Positions 53,087 to 62,521 of a DNA stretch of 64,000 nt are shown in pieces. The stretch comes from Alphaproteobacteria bacterium (GTDB lineage Bacteria > Pseudomonadota > Alphaproteobacteria > Micropepsales > Micropepsaceae), in contig SHWE01000003.1 of the NCBI GenBank assembly GCA_009693985.1, positions 1 to 64,000 of the forward strand. Reading direction: 5' to 3'. Positions within the stretch are counted from its first letter, which is position 1, and each line of letters starts with the position of its first letter. The notes under the pieces were generated by a model. It did not search any database. It was not told where the DNA came from and worked only from the letters and a program-made list of their open reading frames with translations. Both the position numbers and the translations under genes were made by a program.

Positions 53087-53902
53087 CTATTTGAACGACT
53101 GAAGCGCGCCGGGCTTCGCCACCGCGCGGCCCGCGAGCACGCGGATCAGATGGGCGCGATATTCCCCGGTGGCGTTCAGATCGTTGAGCAGGGAATCGGG
53201 ATCGACGCTGCAATGCGCCACCGCTTCGGGACGGAAATCGGCGCTCAGCGCGGCTTCAAACTCCGCTGGACGGAACACGCCGGATGCGCCCGCGCCCGTC
53301 ACCGCAACCCGCACATTCTTGCCGGTTCGCGCCACGAACACGCCGACGATGGAATAGCGCGAAGCGGGGCTGCGGAATTTGGCGTAACACGCGGAATCGG
53401 GAATGGGGAACTCGATGCGCGTGACGATTTCGCCCGGTTCGCGCAGCGTCTGATAGAGACCGGTGAAGAAATCGTCGGCCGCGATACGCCGCCGGTCGGT
53501 CACGATGGTCGCGCCCAGCGCCAGAACCGCGGAAGGGTAATCGGCTGCCGGATCATTGTTGGCGGTCGATCCGCCGATAGTGCCGCGGTGGCGCACATGG
53601 CGGTCGCCGATGGAACCTGCGAGCCCCGCGAGAACCGGAATGGCATCGCGCACGATTTTCGATTCCGCCACCTCGGCGTGCGTCGTGGCGGCGCCGATCT
53701 TCAACAGGCGTGCCTCCACGGCGATGCCGCGCATCTCGGGGATAGCGGTCAGGTCGATCACATCGCTGGGCGCGGCAAGGCGCTGCTTCATCGTCGGCAG
53801 AAGCGTATGGCCGCCGGATAGAAAGGTCGCGTCCGCGCCGGCGCCGAACAGTTCCTTGGCTTCGGCCAGCGTCTTGGGGCGGTGGTAGACGAGAGGATAC
53901 AT
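53087..53902 (-). CDS. Molybdenum hydroxylase FAD-binding medium subunit (CoxM-like)
   Basis: 271 residues. Starts MYPLVYHRPKTLAEAKELF; FAD motifs LSGGHTLLPTMKQR and RHRGTIGGSTANNDPAADYP are clear. Third gene of the minus-strand operon large-small-medium, 2 bases after the small subunit stop. Electron transfer role as part of a heterotrimer. Confidence 0.92.
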   Translation of the reverse strand: MYPLVYHRPKTLAEAKELFGAGADATFLSGGHTLLPTMKQRLAAPSDVIDLTAIPEMRGIAVEARLLKIGAATTHAEVAESKIVRDAIPVLAGLAGSIGDRHVRHRGTIGGSTANNDPAADYPSAVLALGATIVTDRRRIAADDFFTGLYQTLREPGEIVTRIEFPIPDSACYAKFRSPASRYSIVGVFVARTGKNVRVAVTGAGASGVFRPAEFEAALSADFRPEAVAHCSVDPDSLLNDLNATGEYRAHLIRVLAGRAVAKPGALQSFK

Positions 53903-53904
53903 CG

Positions 53905-54423
53905 CTAGCCCTCCGTCTTCGCGTGGTCGGATGCGGGCTGCACGACACGATCCGGTCCCAGCATTTCTTCGGCCGCCGTCAAAATGGCGCGCACGATATT
54001 ATGGTAGCCCGTACAGCGGCAGAGATTGCCTTCCATCTCCTCGCGCACGACATGCTCGTTCAGGGTACCGGGATAGGTGGCGATCAGTTCGGTAGCGGCC
54101 ATGATCATGCCGGGCGTGCAGAAACCGCATTGCAGGCCGTGACATTCGCGGAACGCCTTCTGCACGGGATGGAGTTGGCCACCTTCCGCCAATCCTTCGA
54201 TGGTGGTCACCGCATGCCCGGCCGCTTGGCCGACGAGCACGGTGCAGGACTTCACCGATACGCCGTCCAGATGCACGACGCAGCAGCCGCATTGAGTCGT
54301 GTCGCAGCCGACATGGGTGCCGGTCAGTCCCAGATGCTCGCGCAGGAATTCCGACAGCAGCGTGGGATCGGCCACGTCCTTCGTGATGTCCGCGCCGTTC
54401 ACCTTCATCGCGATTCTGGACAT
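53905..54423 (-). CDS. Molybdenum hydroxylase 2Fe-2S small subunit (CoxS-like)
   Basis: 172 residues from the ATG at 54423, which shares one base with the large-subunit stop. Clusters: CDTTQCGCC with Cys in KSCTVL, and CGFCTPGM with CRCTGY. The protein has a short C-terminal extension after the last cluster. Middle gene of the operon. Confidence 0.93.
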   Translation of the reverse strand: MSRIAMKVNGADITKDVADPTLLSEFLREHLGLTGTHVGCDTTQCGCCVVHLDGVSVKSCTVLVGQAAGHAVTTIEGLAEGGQLHPVQKAFRECHGLQCGFCTPGMIMAATELIATYPGTLNEHVVREEMEGNLCRCTGYHNIVRAILTAAEEMLGPDRVVQPASDHAKTEG

Positions 54424-56768
54424 CAGGCGCTTTTCCCTTTGTGAATAGCGGTCCAGATCTTCAATGGCGTCGCCGGCATCGAGACGTCTGGCGGGCCGTA
54501 ATCGAGCAGCGCGTCCTCGATGGCGCTCATGATCACGGCGGGCGCGGGCGTGGTGCCGCCTTCGCCACCGGCCTTCACGCCCAACGGATTGGTGGGAGAA
54601 ATCACCTCCGCGATCTCGGTGACGAAAGAGGGCATGTTGTCGAAGCGCGGCATGCCGTAATCGGTGAAGGCGGCCGCCAGCGGCTGACCGGATTCGGGAT
54701 CGATCACGCAGCCTTCCCACAGCGCCTGACCGACGCCTTGCGCGATGCCGCCATGCGTCTGGCCATGCACGATCATCGGATTGATGCAGCGGCCGACATC
54801 GTCGACGGTGGCATAGCGCAACAGCTCCAGCCCGCCGGTCTGCGGATCGATCTCGATCTCGCACATGCACGAGCCGTTCGGGAAGACCGGCGTGTGCATC
54901 TCATTGTCGCGCCGCACCTTCACCCCATCGGCGTGATCGGGCGAAAGTGCGATGGCAAGGCGCGCCAGATCGAACCAGTCGATGGTGCGGTTGCTGGCGG
55001 TGCTGCGGAAGCAGCCATCGTCGAATTCGACCGAGGCCGGATCGATGTTCAGGCTCGCCGCCATGATGGCCTTGCCCTTGGCGATCATGTCGGTGACGGC
55101 GAGAGAGATGACGGCGCTGGCATGGCGCATCGAGCGCCCCGAATGGGTGCCGCCGCCCGCCGACACCACATCGGTGTCGCCGAGCGTGATCTTGACCTTC
55201 TCGAACGCGATGCCGAGAAGATCGGCGGTGACTTGCGCGAAGCTGGTCTCGTGGCCTTGTCCCGCGGGCTGGGTGCCGATGACCACTTCGACTCCGCCGG
55301 GGCGCACGATCAGATCGGCGCGTTCCTTGGGCGTGCCGATGGAGGATTCGACGTAATTGGCGAAACCGATGCCGAGCAGCTTGCCGCGCGCCTTGGCTTC
55401 TTCTTTGCGTTTCTTGGCGCCTGCGAAATCGCCGATCTCCAACAGGCGGTCCATGTTTTTTTCGTACTCGCCGCTGTCATATTTCGAGCCGACCGCGTTG
55501 GTATAGGGCATCTGCGACGGCTTCACGAGATTGCGCCGGCGCAGCGCGATGCGGTCATAGCCGAGCTCGCGCGCCGCCTTGTCGATCAGACGCTCAATCG
55601 CGAAGGTCACCTCGGGGCGGCCCGAACTGCGATAGGCCTGGGTCGACATCGTGTTGGAATAGACCGCGCGCGAATGCAGCGTGGCGTAAGGAATGTCGTA
55701 GGAGCCGGTGATCAGGCCCGATCCTTTGCTGAGCGGCGACAGCGACACGCAGCGCGCGCCGACATTCGAAAGATTGTGCGCGCGCAGTGCGAGGAACTTG
55801 CCGTTGGCGTCGATGGCCAGCGAGACTTCGGTGACGAGATCGCGACCCTGATAATCGGTGAGGAAGGATTCGGAGCGGTCGGCACGGAATTTTACCGGAC
55901 GGCCGAGCTTCTTCGCCGCCCATACCACCAGTCCGAATTCTATGAAGGCGCGGTTGCGGGTGCCGAAATTGCCGCCGACGTCGAACGAAATAACGCGCAT
56001 CTTGTCGGGCGTCACGCCCAGCACCGAAGACATCTCGTGCTTTTGACGCACGGCGCCGCCGCTGCCGGCATAGAGCGTGTAACGGCCGGTCTTGGCGTCG
56101 TAGTCGCCGAGCGCGGCGCGCGGCTCCAACGGCACGCCGGTGACGCGGCCAAGATGGGTGCGCATGCTGACCACATGGGCGGCGCCGGCGAAGGCGGTGT
56201 CGGTGTTCTTCACATCGCCGAAAATGCTGTCGACCAGCACATTGTCGGGGAGCGCGTCCCACAGGCGCGGCGCGTCCGGCGCGGTGGCGGCCGTCGTGTC
56301 GGCGACCCAGGGCAGGGGATCGTAATCCACCATCACGGCTTCCGCGCCCGCCTGCGCTTGCTGGCGCGTTTCGGCGACCACCATCGCCACCGCTTCGCCG
56401 ACATGCCGCACGCGATCCATGGGGAGCAAATAATGTTCGCCGATATAGACGGGAGTCCCGCCGCGCCCCGTGAGCTTCACGTCGTATTTGGTGGAGGGCA
56501 CCGGATTGTGCGCGATCTGGCCGAGCCCGTCGGCGGCGAGATCGGCGCCCGTGTAAACGCCAAGTACGCCGTCCATCTCGAGGGCCGCGGAGACATCGAT
56601 GCCTTTGATCGTCGCGTGCGGATGGGGCGAGCGCACCATCACCGCGAAGACCTGGCCCGGTAGGCTGAAATCATCCGTGAACCGGCCACGGCCAGTGATC
56701 AGCCGCTCGTCTTCATTGCGGCGAACGGGTTTGCCGACGGATTTGAATTTCTGCGGTGGCAGGCTCAA
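54423..56768 (-). CDS. Molybdenum hydroxylase large subunit (CoxL form II-like)
   Basis: About 781 residues if the TTG at 56768 is the start. Homologues begin close to SLPPQKFxxVGxxVRRxED, which supports it; an ATG at 56843 would add 25 residues and cross the palindromic operator. Blocks: [41 protein letters not shown] (form II AYRGAGR position), [15 protein letters not shown], and [15 protein letters not shown] with the catalytic Glu. The CO dehydrogenase form I loop AYxCSFR is absent, so CO is not the expected substrate. First gene of the operon, divergent from the secreted-protein operon. Confidence 0.9.
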   Translation of the reverse strand: MSLPPQKFKSVGKPVRRNEDERLITGRGRFTDDFSLPGQVFAVMVRSPHPHATIKGIDVSAALEMDGVLGVYTGADLAADGLGQIAHNPVPSTKYDVKLTGRGGTPVYIGEHYLLPMDRVRHVGEAVAMVVAETRQQAQAGAEAVMVDYDPLPWVADTTAATAPDAPRLWDALPDNVLVDSIFGDVKNTDTAFAGAAHVVSMRTHLGRVTGVPLEPRAALGDYDAKTGRYTLYAGSGGAVRQKHEMSSVLGVTPDKMRVISFDVGGNFGTRNRAFIEFGLVVWAAKKLGRPVKFRADRSESFLTDYQGRDLVTEVSLAIDANGKFLALRAHNLSNVGARCVSLSPLSKGSGLITGSYDIPYATLHSRAVYSNTMSTQAYRSSGRPEVTFAIERLIDKAARELGYDRIALRRRNLVKPSQMPYTNAVGSKYDSGEYEKNMDRLLEIGDFAGAKKRKEEAKARGKLLGIGFANYVESSIGTPKERADLIVRPGGVEVVIGTQPAGQGHETSFAQVTADLLGIAFEKVKITLGDTDVVSAGGGTHSGRSMRHASAVISLAVTDMIAKGKAIMAASLNIDPASVEFDDGCFRSTASNRTIDWFDLARLAIALSPDHADGVKVRRDNEMHTPVFPNGSCMCEIEIDPQTGGLELLRYATVDDVGRCINPMIVHGQTHGGIAQGVGQALWEGCVIDPESGQPLAAAFTDYGMPRFDNMPSFVTEIAEVISPTNPLGVKAGGEGGTTPAPAVIMSAIEDALLDYGPPDVSMPATPLKIWTAIHKGKSA

Positions 56769-56811
56769 TTTTATGCGCTCTTGCAGGGGGGCGAATTGGT
56801 CTTTTGTATTA

Positions 56812-56821
56812 TGGTCGACCA
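56812..56821. promoter_or_regulatory. Palindromic operator TGGTCGACCA between two divergent operons
   Basis: Perfect 10-bp palindrome of the TGGT-x-ACCA type bound by FadR-like GntR regulators, sitting directly after TATTAT (plus strand -10-like) in the 161-base space between the CoxL-like start and the VOC gene. Recognition by the GntR protein encoded at 52340 is inference. Confidence 0.45.
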
Positions 56822-56929
56822 AATTCCACAAGGAGGCCAACATGGGAACGCTGCCGCGGGCTATCGCTAAGGCCTTATCGGCCCCGAGCCTGCGGTGTAT
56901 CGTTCCCCCATACACAAGGGGAGGTTGGC

Positions 56930-57421
56930 ATGCGCGGTCTTGCTCTATTCGTGGCAGGCATTCTGGCTGGTGGATTGGCGGTCCATACGGCCGTCGCCCA
57001 AAACCAAAATCGGGGTCCGAACCGTGGCGTCGTCGGGCTCAATCATGTCGGGATCATCGTGCCCGACCTCGATAAAGCGGTCGAGTACTACACCAAGACG
57101 ATGGGCTTCCCCGAAGCCTTCCGCTTCGTCAATCCGCAAGGACAGGTGCAGCTGGTCTATGTCCAGATCAGCCAGAACACTTTCGTCGAACTGCAACCCG
57201 CCAATGGACGCCCGCTCGGCGTCTCGCATTTCGGTTTGCACGTCGAGAACATGAATGCGGCAACGGCGATGTTCAAGGCGCGCGGCGCCAATGTGGCCGA
57301 GACGACGCTCAGCGGCACCAAGGCGATCCTCTCCAATATCGCCGCTCCGGACGGCATCCGCATGGAATTGTCCGAGCTTCCCCCTGAATCGCTGCACAGG
57401 CAGGCAATGAATCGCTGGTGA
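56930..57421 (+). CDS. Exported VOC (glyoxalase/dioxygenase-fold) protein
   Basis: 163 residues from the ATG at 56930 (AAGGGGAGG upstream). Signal peptide MRGLALFVAGILAGGLAVHTAVAQ. One VOC domain: GVVGLNHVGIIVPDLDKAVEYY, with candidate metal ligands His in NHVGI, Glu in FVELQPA, His in SHFGLHV and Glu in MELSEL. VOC enzymes are normally cytoplasmic; export suits the following genes, which all encode exported proteins. First gene of the eight-gene operon. Confidence 0.87.
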   Translation: MRGLALFVAGILAGGLAVHTAVAQNQNRGPNRGVVGLNHVGIIVPDLDKAVEYYTKTMGFPEAFRFVNPQGQVQLVYVQISQNTFVELQPANGRPLGVSHFGLHVENMNAATAMFKARGANVAETTLSGTKAILSNIAAPDGIRMELSELPPESLHRQAMNRW

Positions 57422-57460
57422 GAAAATCACACGTCATGGCAAACAAATGGAGGGACCACC

Positions 57461-58582
57461 ATGAAACATCGATCCGTCATCGCTAACGGAGTGCTATTTG
57501 CGGCCGTCTGTATGCTTGGTCTGTCGCACGAAGCGGCGGGGCAGGCGGGACAGCAGAACGGAATGGTTCTGCTCACGGACGGAACAAGCCTCGCCAATTT
57601 CGATCAGGCCGGCAACGCGAACTGGCATGTCGCCGAACGCACCGTCGTTTCCGACCGGGGCGCCGGTTTCCTGGTCACCAAACAATCCTATGGCGACTTT
57701 CGCTTCCGGGCCGAGTTCTGGGCGGATGAGGAAACCAATAGCGGCATCTTCATCCGGTGCGCCAATCCGCAAGCGCCCAGCGCCGCGACTTGTTACGAAG
57801 TGAATATTTTCGACAACAATCCCAATCGCGGCAACGCCACGGGTTCGGTCGTCGGTATCGCCAAACCAACTCCCGTGCCTCAAACCGCTCTCAAATGGAA
57901 CGTCATCGAAGTCGAGGCCAAGGGCACGCTGCTCAACGTCTCCGTCAACGGAGAGCGCACCGTCAGCGTTCATGACACGAAGCACGCGCGCGGCCGCATT
58001 GCGCTGCAACGCAACAGCGGCGTGATCCGGTGGCACAAGGTAGAAGTCCAGGCGCTCACCCCGGCCGATATCGCGGAAAACGCAACCCCGCTTGCCGCCA
58101 ATTGCCAATATGGTTTCGCCGTGATCTGGCCCGGTCAGCCGATGGTCAGGGACATAAGCTATACGACCTCCACCGGGATCAACGCTCCCGCCAAGCAGTT
58201 CTATGTGGAGCAGAACGGCAGCAAATATTGGGAGACCGTCGTGGAGCTCCCGAACGGGCCGAGGGCGGACTATGAGATCGTCATGCAGGCGCTGGCCGAG
58301 CTGAGCAAGAAGGGCGAAGTTCGTTTCCGCGGCTTTGGCGATTACGATCCCGGAATGCCTGGCGGCCAGCTCAATATCTTCCAACCGAACGGAAGGCAGA
58401 TTCGCGCGTCGATCTATATGGCCAACCACCGCCTCTTCATTACCGAGACGGAGGCTGTTGCCGGCGAACAGGCCGCCCTTCTGTTCGAGCAATCGATCAC
58501 GCTGATCAATCACGTCGGAACCAGCATCGATCGGGTCAACGCACAGAACGACCCGGGACCGCCCTACGATTGCGGGCGGTAA
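57461..58582 (+). CDS. Exported two-domain protein: DUF1080 (3-keto-glycoside hydrolase-like) plus novel C-terminal domain
   Basis: 373 residues, signal peptide to about EAAGQ. Residues 30-200 resemble the DUF1080 jelly-roll of 3-keto-disaccharide hydrolases/laminin-G-like folds (FRFRAEFWADEETNSGIFIRC, WNVIEVEAKGTLLNVSVNG, GRIALQRNSGVIRWHKVEV). Residues 210-365 form a second domain with NCQYGFAVIWPG, DYDPGMPGGQLNIFQPNGRQIRASIY and FEQSITLINHVG. The same domain stands alone in the partial gene at the right edge. Second gene of the operon, 39 bases after the VOC gene. Confidence 0.85.
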   Translation: MKHRSVIANGVLFAAVCMLGLSHEAAGQAGQQNGMVLLTDGTSLANFDQAGNANWHVAERTVVSDRGAGFLVTKQSYGDFRFRAEFWADEETNSGIFIRCANPQAPSAATCYEVNIFDNNPNRGNATGSVVGIAKPTPVPQTALKWNVIEVEAKGTLLNVSVNGERTVSVHDTKHARGRIALQRNSGVIRWHKVEVQALTPADIAENATPLAANCQYGFAVIWPGQPMVRDISYTTSTGINAPAKQFYVEQNGSKYWETVVELPNGPRADYEIVMQALAELSKKGEVRFRGFGDYDPGMPGGQLNIFQPNGRQIRASIYMANHRLFITETEAVAGEQAALLFEQSITLINHVGTSIDRVNAQNDPGPPYDCGR

Positions 58583-58603
58583 TTCACCGAGGGGGGAAGC
58601 AAC

Positions 58604-59461
58604 ATGTCCTCGTTCACTGGGAGACAAAGGCTTCTGGCGGGCGCCATTCTCGCAAGTCTCTTAGGCATGGCGCCGATGGTCTCGACACTGGCGCAGCAAC
58701 AGGCCGCTCCCCCCGATTTCTCGTCGAACCTCGCCGGCTGGATCGGACTCAATGGCGGCGGTCCGTTCTTCGAAGCCGCGCCCGGGCGTGTTCCGGGACC
58801 TGTCGTCAGCGATCCGGCGCATCCCTTCGTCCCCAACGGCACCGACAAGCAGCCGACTTTCCGGATCGCCGATCTTTCCAATCCCAATCTGATGCCCTGG
58901 GTGAAGGAGTATATGAAGAAGGACATCGACGAGATTCTCGCCGGCAAGAAGCCTGCGTTCACCGCGCAATCGAGCTGCTGGCCGTCGGGGGTTCCCGGCT
59001 TCATGGGATATGGCGGGCCGGACCCCATCGTCTTCCTGCAAACGCCCAAAATCGTCTGGCTCATGTGGCAGGAGGATAACCAATCCCGGCGCATCTATAT
59101 GAACGTGCCTCACTCCGCCAATCCGAAGCCGTCATGGTATGGCGAATCGGTCGGCCGTTACGAAGGCGACACGCTCGTCATCGACACGATTGGGTTGAGC
59201 GACAAGACCTTCGTCGACATCTACCGCACGCCGCACACCGAAAAGCTGCACGTCGTCGAGCGCTGGCGCATGATCGACGGCGGCCGGATGATGGAAGTGA
59301 TATTCACGGTAGAAGACACCGGGGCCTTCTATCAGCCCTGGACTGGAATGCGGCGCTACCGGCGCGTGACACAGGAGGCTTATGAAAAGATCTGCGCCGA
59401 GAACAACACGTTCAACCTCATCGACTATAAGGTTCCAAGCGCCGAGAAGCCGGATTTCTGA
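58604..59461 (+). CDS. Exported protein of the PSWxGES paralogous family (copy 5)
   Basis: 285 residues with signal peptide ending near STLAQQ. A good reference member: Cys125 in SCWPSG, VFLQTPKIVWLMW, PSWYGES at 176-182, GDTLVIDTIGLSDKTFVD, HTEKLHVVER at 211-220, MIDGGR, Cys264 in CAEN, and C-terminal KPDF at 282-285. Mature N-terminal PPDFSSN resembles the next copy, suggesting local duplication. Third gene of the operon. Function unknown; no homology to a characterised enzyme that I recognise. Confidence 0.88.
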   Translation: MSSFTGRQRLLAGAILASLLGMAPMVSTLAQQQAAPPDFSSNLAGWIGLNGGGPFFEAAPGRVPGPVVSDPAHPFVPNGTDKQPTFRIADLSNPNLMPWVKEYMKKDIDEILAGKKPAFTAQSSCWPSGVPGFMGYGGPDPIVFLQTPKIVWLMWQEDNQSRRIYMNVPHSANPKPSWYGESVGRYEGDTLVIDTIGLSDKTFVDIYRTPHTEKLHVVERWRMIDGGRMMEVIFTVEDTGAFYQPWTGMRRYRRVTQEAYEKICAENNTFNLIDYKVPSAEKPDF

Positions 59462-59471
59462 GGAGTCGCCT

Positions 59472-60317
59472 ATGTCAAAGTTCCCATTCGCAGCGCGGCT
59501 TCTGGCCGGCGGCACGGCAATTCTCGCCGCGGCAATTTTTGTTGCCGGCGCGGCCGCGCAAACGCCCGCCTCGCCGCCCGATTTTTCCTCGAACGAAACC
59601 GCGTGGCAGGGCGGCAACGGCGTCAACTTCATCGCCGTTCCCGGCTCGCCCCGTCCTGTGACCAACGATCCGGCCCATCCCCATATCAGCAATGGTGAAG
59701 CCACGCGCAGGAACATCCAGCCGACCTACCGCATCGCCGATCTTACCAACCCCAATCTGAAGCAATGGGCCAAGGACGTCATGAAGAAGGACAATGACGA
59801 GGTCCTCGCCGGGAAGGTCGGCTACACGCCGGGCTCGTCCTGCAAACCGGCGGGCGTTCCCGCCTTCATGCTGGATGGCGGCCCGTTCTTCTTCGTCCAG
59901 ACGCCCAAGAAAGTCACGATCATCGCGCAAGGCGGGCCGGATGTGCGCCACATCTATATGGACGCGCCCCATTCGAAGAACATCAAACCGTCCTGGTACG
60001 GAGAATCGGTCGGCCATTACGAGGGCGACACGCTGGTCATCGATACGATCGGGCTGAACACCAAGAGTTTCGTCGATCATTTCCGCACGCCGCACACCGA
60101 GAAGCTGCACGTCGTTGAGCGCTGGCGAATGATCGAGGGCGGCAAGCAGATCGAATCCCTCATCACCATCGATGACCCGGACACGTTCAATCAGCCCTGG
60201 CAGGCGGTCCTGCGCTGGAACCGCGTGCAGAGGACGTTGCCGGAGATCATCTGCGCCGAGGGCAATTTGACGCTTTTCGATTACGATACGCCCATGGACG
60301 ACACACCGGACTTTTGA
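59472..60317 (+). CDS. Exported protein of the PSWxGES paralogous family (copy 6)
   Basis: 281 residues from the ATG at 59472, where the signal peptide begins (MSKFPFAARLLAGGTAILAA). SCKPAGVPAFML replaces the usual CWP; PSWYGESVGHYEGDTLVIDTIGLN, HTEKLHVVERWRMIEGGK, CAEG in place of CAEN and terminal TPDF are present. GAGGAGTCGCCT precedes the ATG, 10 bases after the previous stop. Closest to copy 5. Confidence 0.88.
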   Translation: MSKFPFAARLLAGGTAILAAAIFVAGAAAQTPASPPDFSSNETAWQGGNGVNFIAVPGSPRPVTNDPAHPHISNGEATRRNIQPTYRIADLTNPNLKQWAKDVMKKDNDEVLAGKVGYTPGSSCKPAGVPAFMLDGGPFFFVQTPKKVTIIAQGGPDVRHIYMDAPHSKNIKPSWYGESVGHYEGDTLVIDTIGLNTKSFVDHFRTPHTEKLHVVERWRMIEGGKQIESLITIDDPDTFNQPWQAVLRWNRVQRTLPEIICAEGNLTLFDYDTPMDDTPDF

Positions 60318-60330
60318 GCGAGGACTAAAG

Positions 60331-61179
60331 ATGAAAAAGCGGATTTTCACGGGCGCGGCTTTTGTCGCGGCAATCGCCTTTTTTGCCGCCGGAGCGGAAG
60401 CACAGAACAATGCCATTCCCAATTTCAGCTTCATCGAGTCCGGCTGGCTGCTTCAGGGCGGCATCAACTACCGGCCCATTCCCGGCAAGGTTGCGCCGAT
60501 CGCCGCCGACCCCGCCTATCCGCAAACGGGCGAGGGCAATCAGCGCGGCGTGATGGAGCGCATGTCCGATGCCGAGAACGCCAATCTGAAGCCGTGGGCG
60601 AAGGAATTGATGCGGAAATACAATCGCGATGTGCTGGACGGCCACCGCGCTTTCTCGTCGCAATCGCGTTGCTGGCCGGGCGGCACGCCGGGCCAATTGC
60701 TGTTTCCGGCCGAGCCCGTCTTCTTCGTCCAGACGCCGAAGCTGGTGCTGATGATGTGGCAGCGCCAGCAGGAGGTGCGCCGCATCCGTATGAACGTGCC
60801 GCATTCGCGCAATCCGAAGCCGTCCTGGTTCGGGGAATCCGTCGGCCGTTACGAGAACGGCGAGCTGGTCGTCGACACGATCGGTTTCCTCGACCGCAAG
60901 GAATTCGATTTTCTGGACAATTGGCGCACGCCCCATACCAAGGATTTGCATGTGGTGGAGCGGTTCAAGCTGATCGACGACGGCAAGGGACTCGAGGCGA
61001 CCGTGACGGTCGATGATCCCGGCACGTTCAACCAGCCCTGGTCGGGTACGGTGCGGTGGCAGAAAGTCGATCGCGGTCCGATTGGCGAGTCAATTTGCGC
61101 GGAAAACAACGACGTCTTCGAGAAATTTTTCGGACTTCAGGAATATCCGATGCCGCAGGCCAAGACGCCGGATTTCTGA
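60331..61179 (+). CDS. Exported protein of the PSWxGES paralogous family (copy 7)
   Basis: 282 residues, signal peptide MKKRIFTGAAFVAAIAFFAAGAEAQ. Conserved: CWPGGTPG, FFVQTPKLVLMMW, PHSRNPKPSWFGESVGRYENGE, TPHTKDLHVVERFKLIDDGK, CAEN and terminal KTPDF. It is more divergent in the N-terminal half than copies 5 and 6. Fifth gene of the operon, 13 bases after copy 6. Confidence 0.88.
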   Translation: MKKRIFTGAAFVAAIAFFAAGAEAQNNAIPNFSFIESGWLLQGGINYRPIPGKVAPIAADPAYPQTGEGNQRGVMERMSDAENANLKPWAKELMRKYNRDVLDGHRAFSSQSRCWPGGTPGQLLFPAEPVFFVQTPKLVLMMWQRQQEVRRIRMNVPHSRNPKPSWFGESVGRYENGELVVDTIGFLDRKEFDFLDNWRTPHTKDLHVVERFKLIDDGKGLEATVTVDDPGTFNQPWSGTVRWQKVDRGPIGESICAENNDVFEKFFGLQEYPMPQAKTPDF

Positions 61180-61215
61180 TTCTTTGAGGAAGCAATTTCA
61201 CATTTGGAAGGAAAC

Positions 61216-61623
61216 ATGCTCATGACATTTGTTCGGTCGGGACTGTTTGTTGCGATAGCGATGGTTGCGATGGCGCCCGCCGGCGCGGCGCTGGCGCAGG
61301 ATTTGCCGCAGCGGAAGGAAATACGGCGGATCGACCTGTCCGGCGCGCCGGGCATGGAGGTCGTCAGTTCCGTCAGCACATTCAAAGCAGGCGACGAATT
61401 CCCCCGTCATCTCCATCACGGCGTCGAGTTGGGCTATGTCGTTCAGGGAGCGATGATTCAATTGCCGGGGCAAGCGCCGGCGATGATGGCGACGGGGGCG
61501 CCGATCCAGAACCTGCGCGATGCGGTCCATGGCGGATTCAAGGTCGTCGGACCCGGCGACCTCATCCTCTTCACGGTGCACTCGGTGGATAAGGGAAAAC
61601 CGCTTTACGATTGGGTTAAGTAA
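61216..61623 (+). CDS. Exported single-domain cupin
   Basis: 135 residues if translation starts at 61216; the ATG at 61222 is nearly as likely because GGAAGGA is better spaced for it. Signal peptide ends near AALAQD. The first cupin motif is intact: GDEFPRHLHHGVELGYVVQG, with His, His and Glu as metal ligands; the second motif is PGDLILFTVH with one His. Could be a small metal-dependent dioxygenase or isomerase, or a binding protein. Lies between copies 7 and 8 of the exported family in the same operon. Confidence 0.85.
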   Translation: MLMTFVRSGLFVAIAMVAMAPAGAALAQDLPQRKEIRRIDLSGAPGMEVVSSVSTFKAGDEFPRHLHHGVELGYVVQGAMIQLPGQAPAMMATGAPIQNLRDAVHGGFKVVGPGDLILFTVHSVDKGKPLYDWVK

Positions 61624-61643
61624 TTCGAGGCGAGGATAGGACG

Positions 61644-62519
61644 ATGAAGAAGCGCGTCTTCGCGGGTGCGATCGCCGCGATGGTGGTGGTGCCCGTCACT
61701 GCGACGCCGGCCGAAACCATTCCCGATTTCTCGGGGATATGGTGGCATCCCTCGCTTCCCGGTCCCGAACCGCTGGCGTCCGGTCCCACGAGCTTGCGGA
61801 ACATGACGCGGCGTAAGGCCGACGGCGCGAGCGACTACAACGAGCTGGTCGGCGACTACAGCAATCCGATTCTGAAACCCGAAGCCGCGCAAATCGTGAA
61901 GAAGCACGGCGAACTTTCCAAGGCCGGTGTCGTTTACCCGAACCCGGCCAGCCAATGCTGGCCGGAACCGTTGCCGTTCATCTACAAGAATTTTGGACTC
62001 CAGATTCTTCAGCAACCGCACCAGATCACGATGCTCTACGAGCAGGATCACGAGGTTCGCCGCGTGCGCATGAACCAGGCGCATCCCGCTGTGGTGACGC
62101 CGTCCTGGTATGGGGATTCGGTCGGCTATTACGACGGCGACACGCTGGTGATCGACACCGTCGGACAAAAGGCCGGGCCGTTTTCGATGCTCGATCTCTA
62201 CGGCACGCCCTACACAAAGGCGCTGCATGTCGTGGAGCGTTATCGGCTGCTCGATTACGATGAAGCGAAAGAGGGCTTGGACCGCGACACCAAAGAGAAT
62301 TTTCATGCCCCGGTCGGCATCGACCGCACCTATCGCGGCAAGCACTTACAAGTGCGCTTCACGGTCGAGGATGACGGCGTCTTCACCACGCCGTGGTCGG
62401 CCACCGTCACCTATGGGCGCGGCTCCACCGACTGGCCGGAAACGGTCTGTGCCGAAAACGTCCGCGTCTATTACAGCACGGACACCGCCGTTCCGACCGC
62501 GGACAAACCGGATTTCTAG
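61644..62519 (+). CDS. Exported protein of the PSWxGES paralogous family (copy 8, longer subtype)
   Basis: 291 residues with signal peptide MKKRVFAGAIAAMVVVPVTATPAE. Longer subtype: IPDFSGIWWHP, LVGDYSNPILKPEAAQIVKKHGEL, CWPEPLPF, MLYEQDHEVRRVRM, PSWYGDSVGYYDGDTLVIDTVG, TKALHVVERYRLLDYDEA followed by the insertion, CAEN and KPDF. Strongly similar to the next gene and to the copy at 27053. The start follows the cupin stop by 20 bases. Confidence 0.88.
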   Translation: MKKRVFAGAIAAMVVVPVTATPAETIPDFSGIWWHPSLPGPEPLASGPTSLRNMTRRKADGASDYNELVGDYSNPILKPEAAQIVKKHGELSKAGVVYPNPASQCWPEPLPFIYKNFGLQILQQPHQITMLYEQDHEVRRVRMNQAHPAVVTPSWYGDSVGYYDGDTLVIDTVGQKAGPFSMLDLYGTPYTKALHVVERYRLLDYDEAKEGLDRDTKENFHAPVGIDRTYRGKHLQVRFTVEDDGVFTTPWSATVTYGRGSTDWPETVCAENVRVYYSTDTAVPTADKPDF

Positions 62520-62521
62520 CG

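Noticed and set aside
54441-56663. 740-codon open frame on the plus strand opposite the CoxL-like gene
   Set aside because: Shadow of the minus-strand molybdenum hydroxylase; His/Asp/Arg-rich composition and no recognisable domain.
54423-56768. Aerobic CO dehydrogenase (CoxL form I)
   Set aside because: The active-site loop with the Cys that binds Cu (AYxCSFR) is absent; the sequence reads AYRSSGR, a form II-type loop with unknown substrate.
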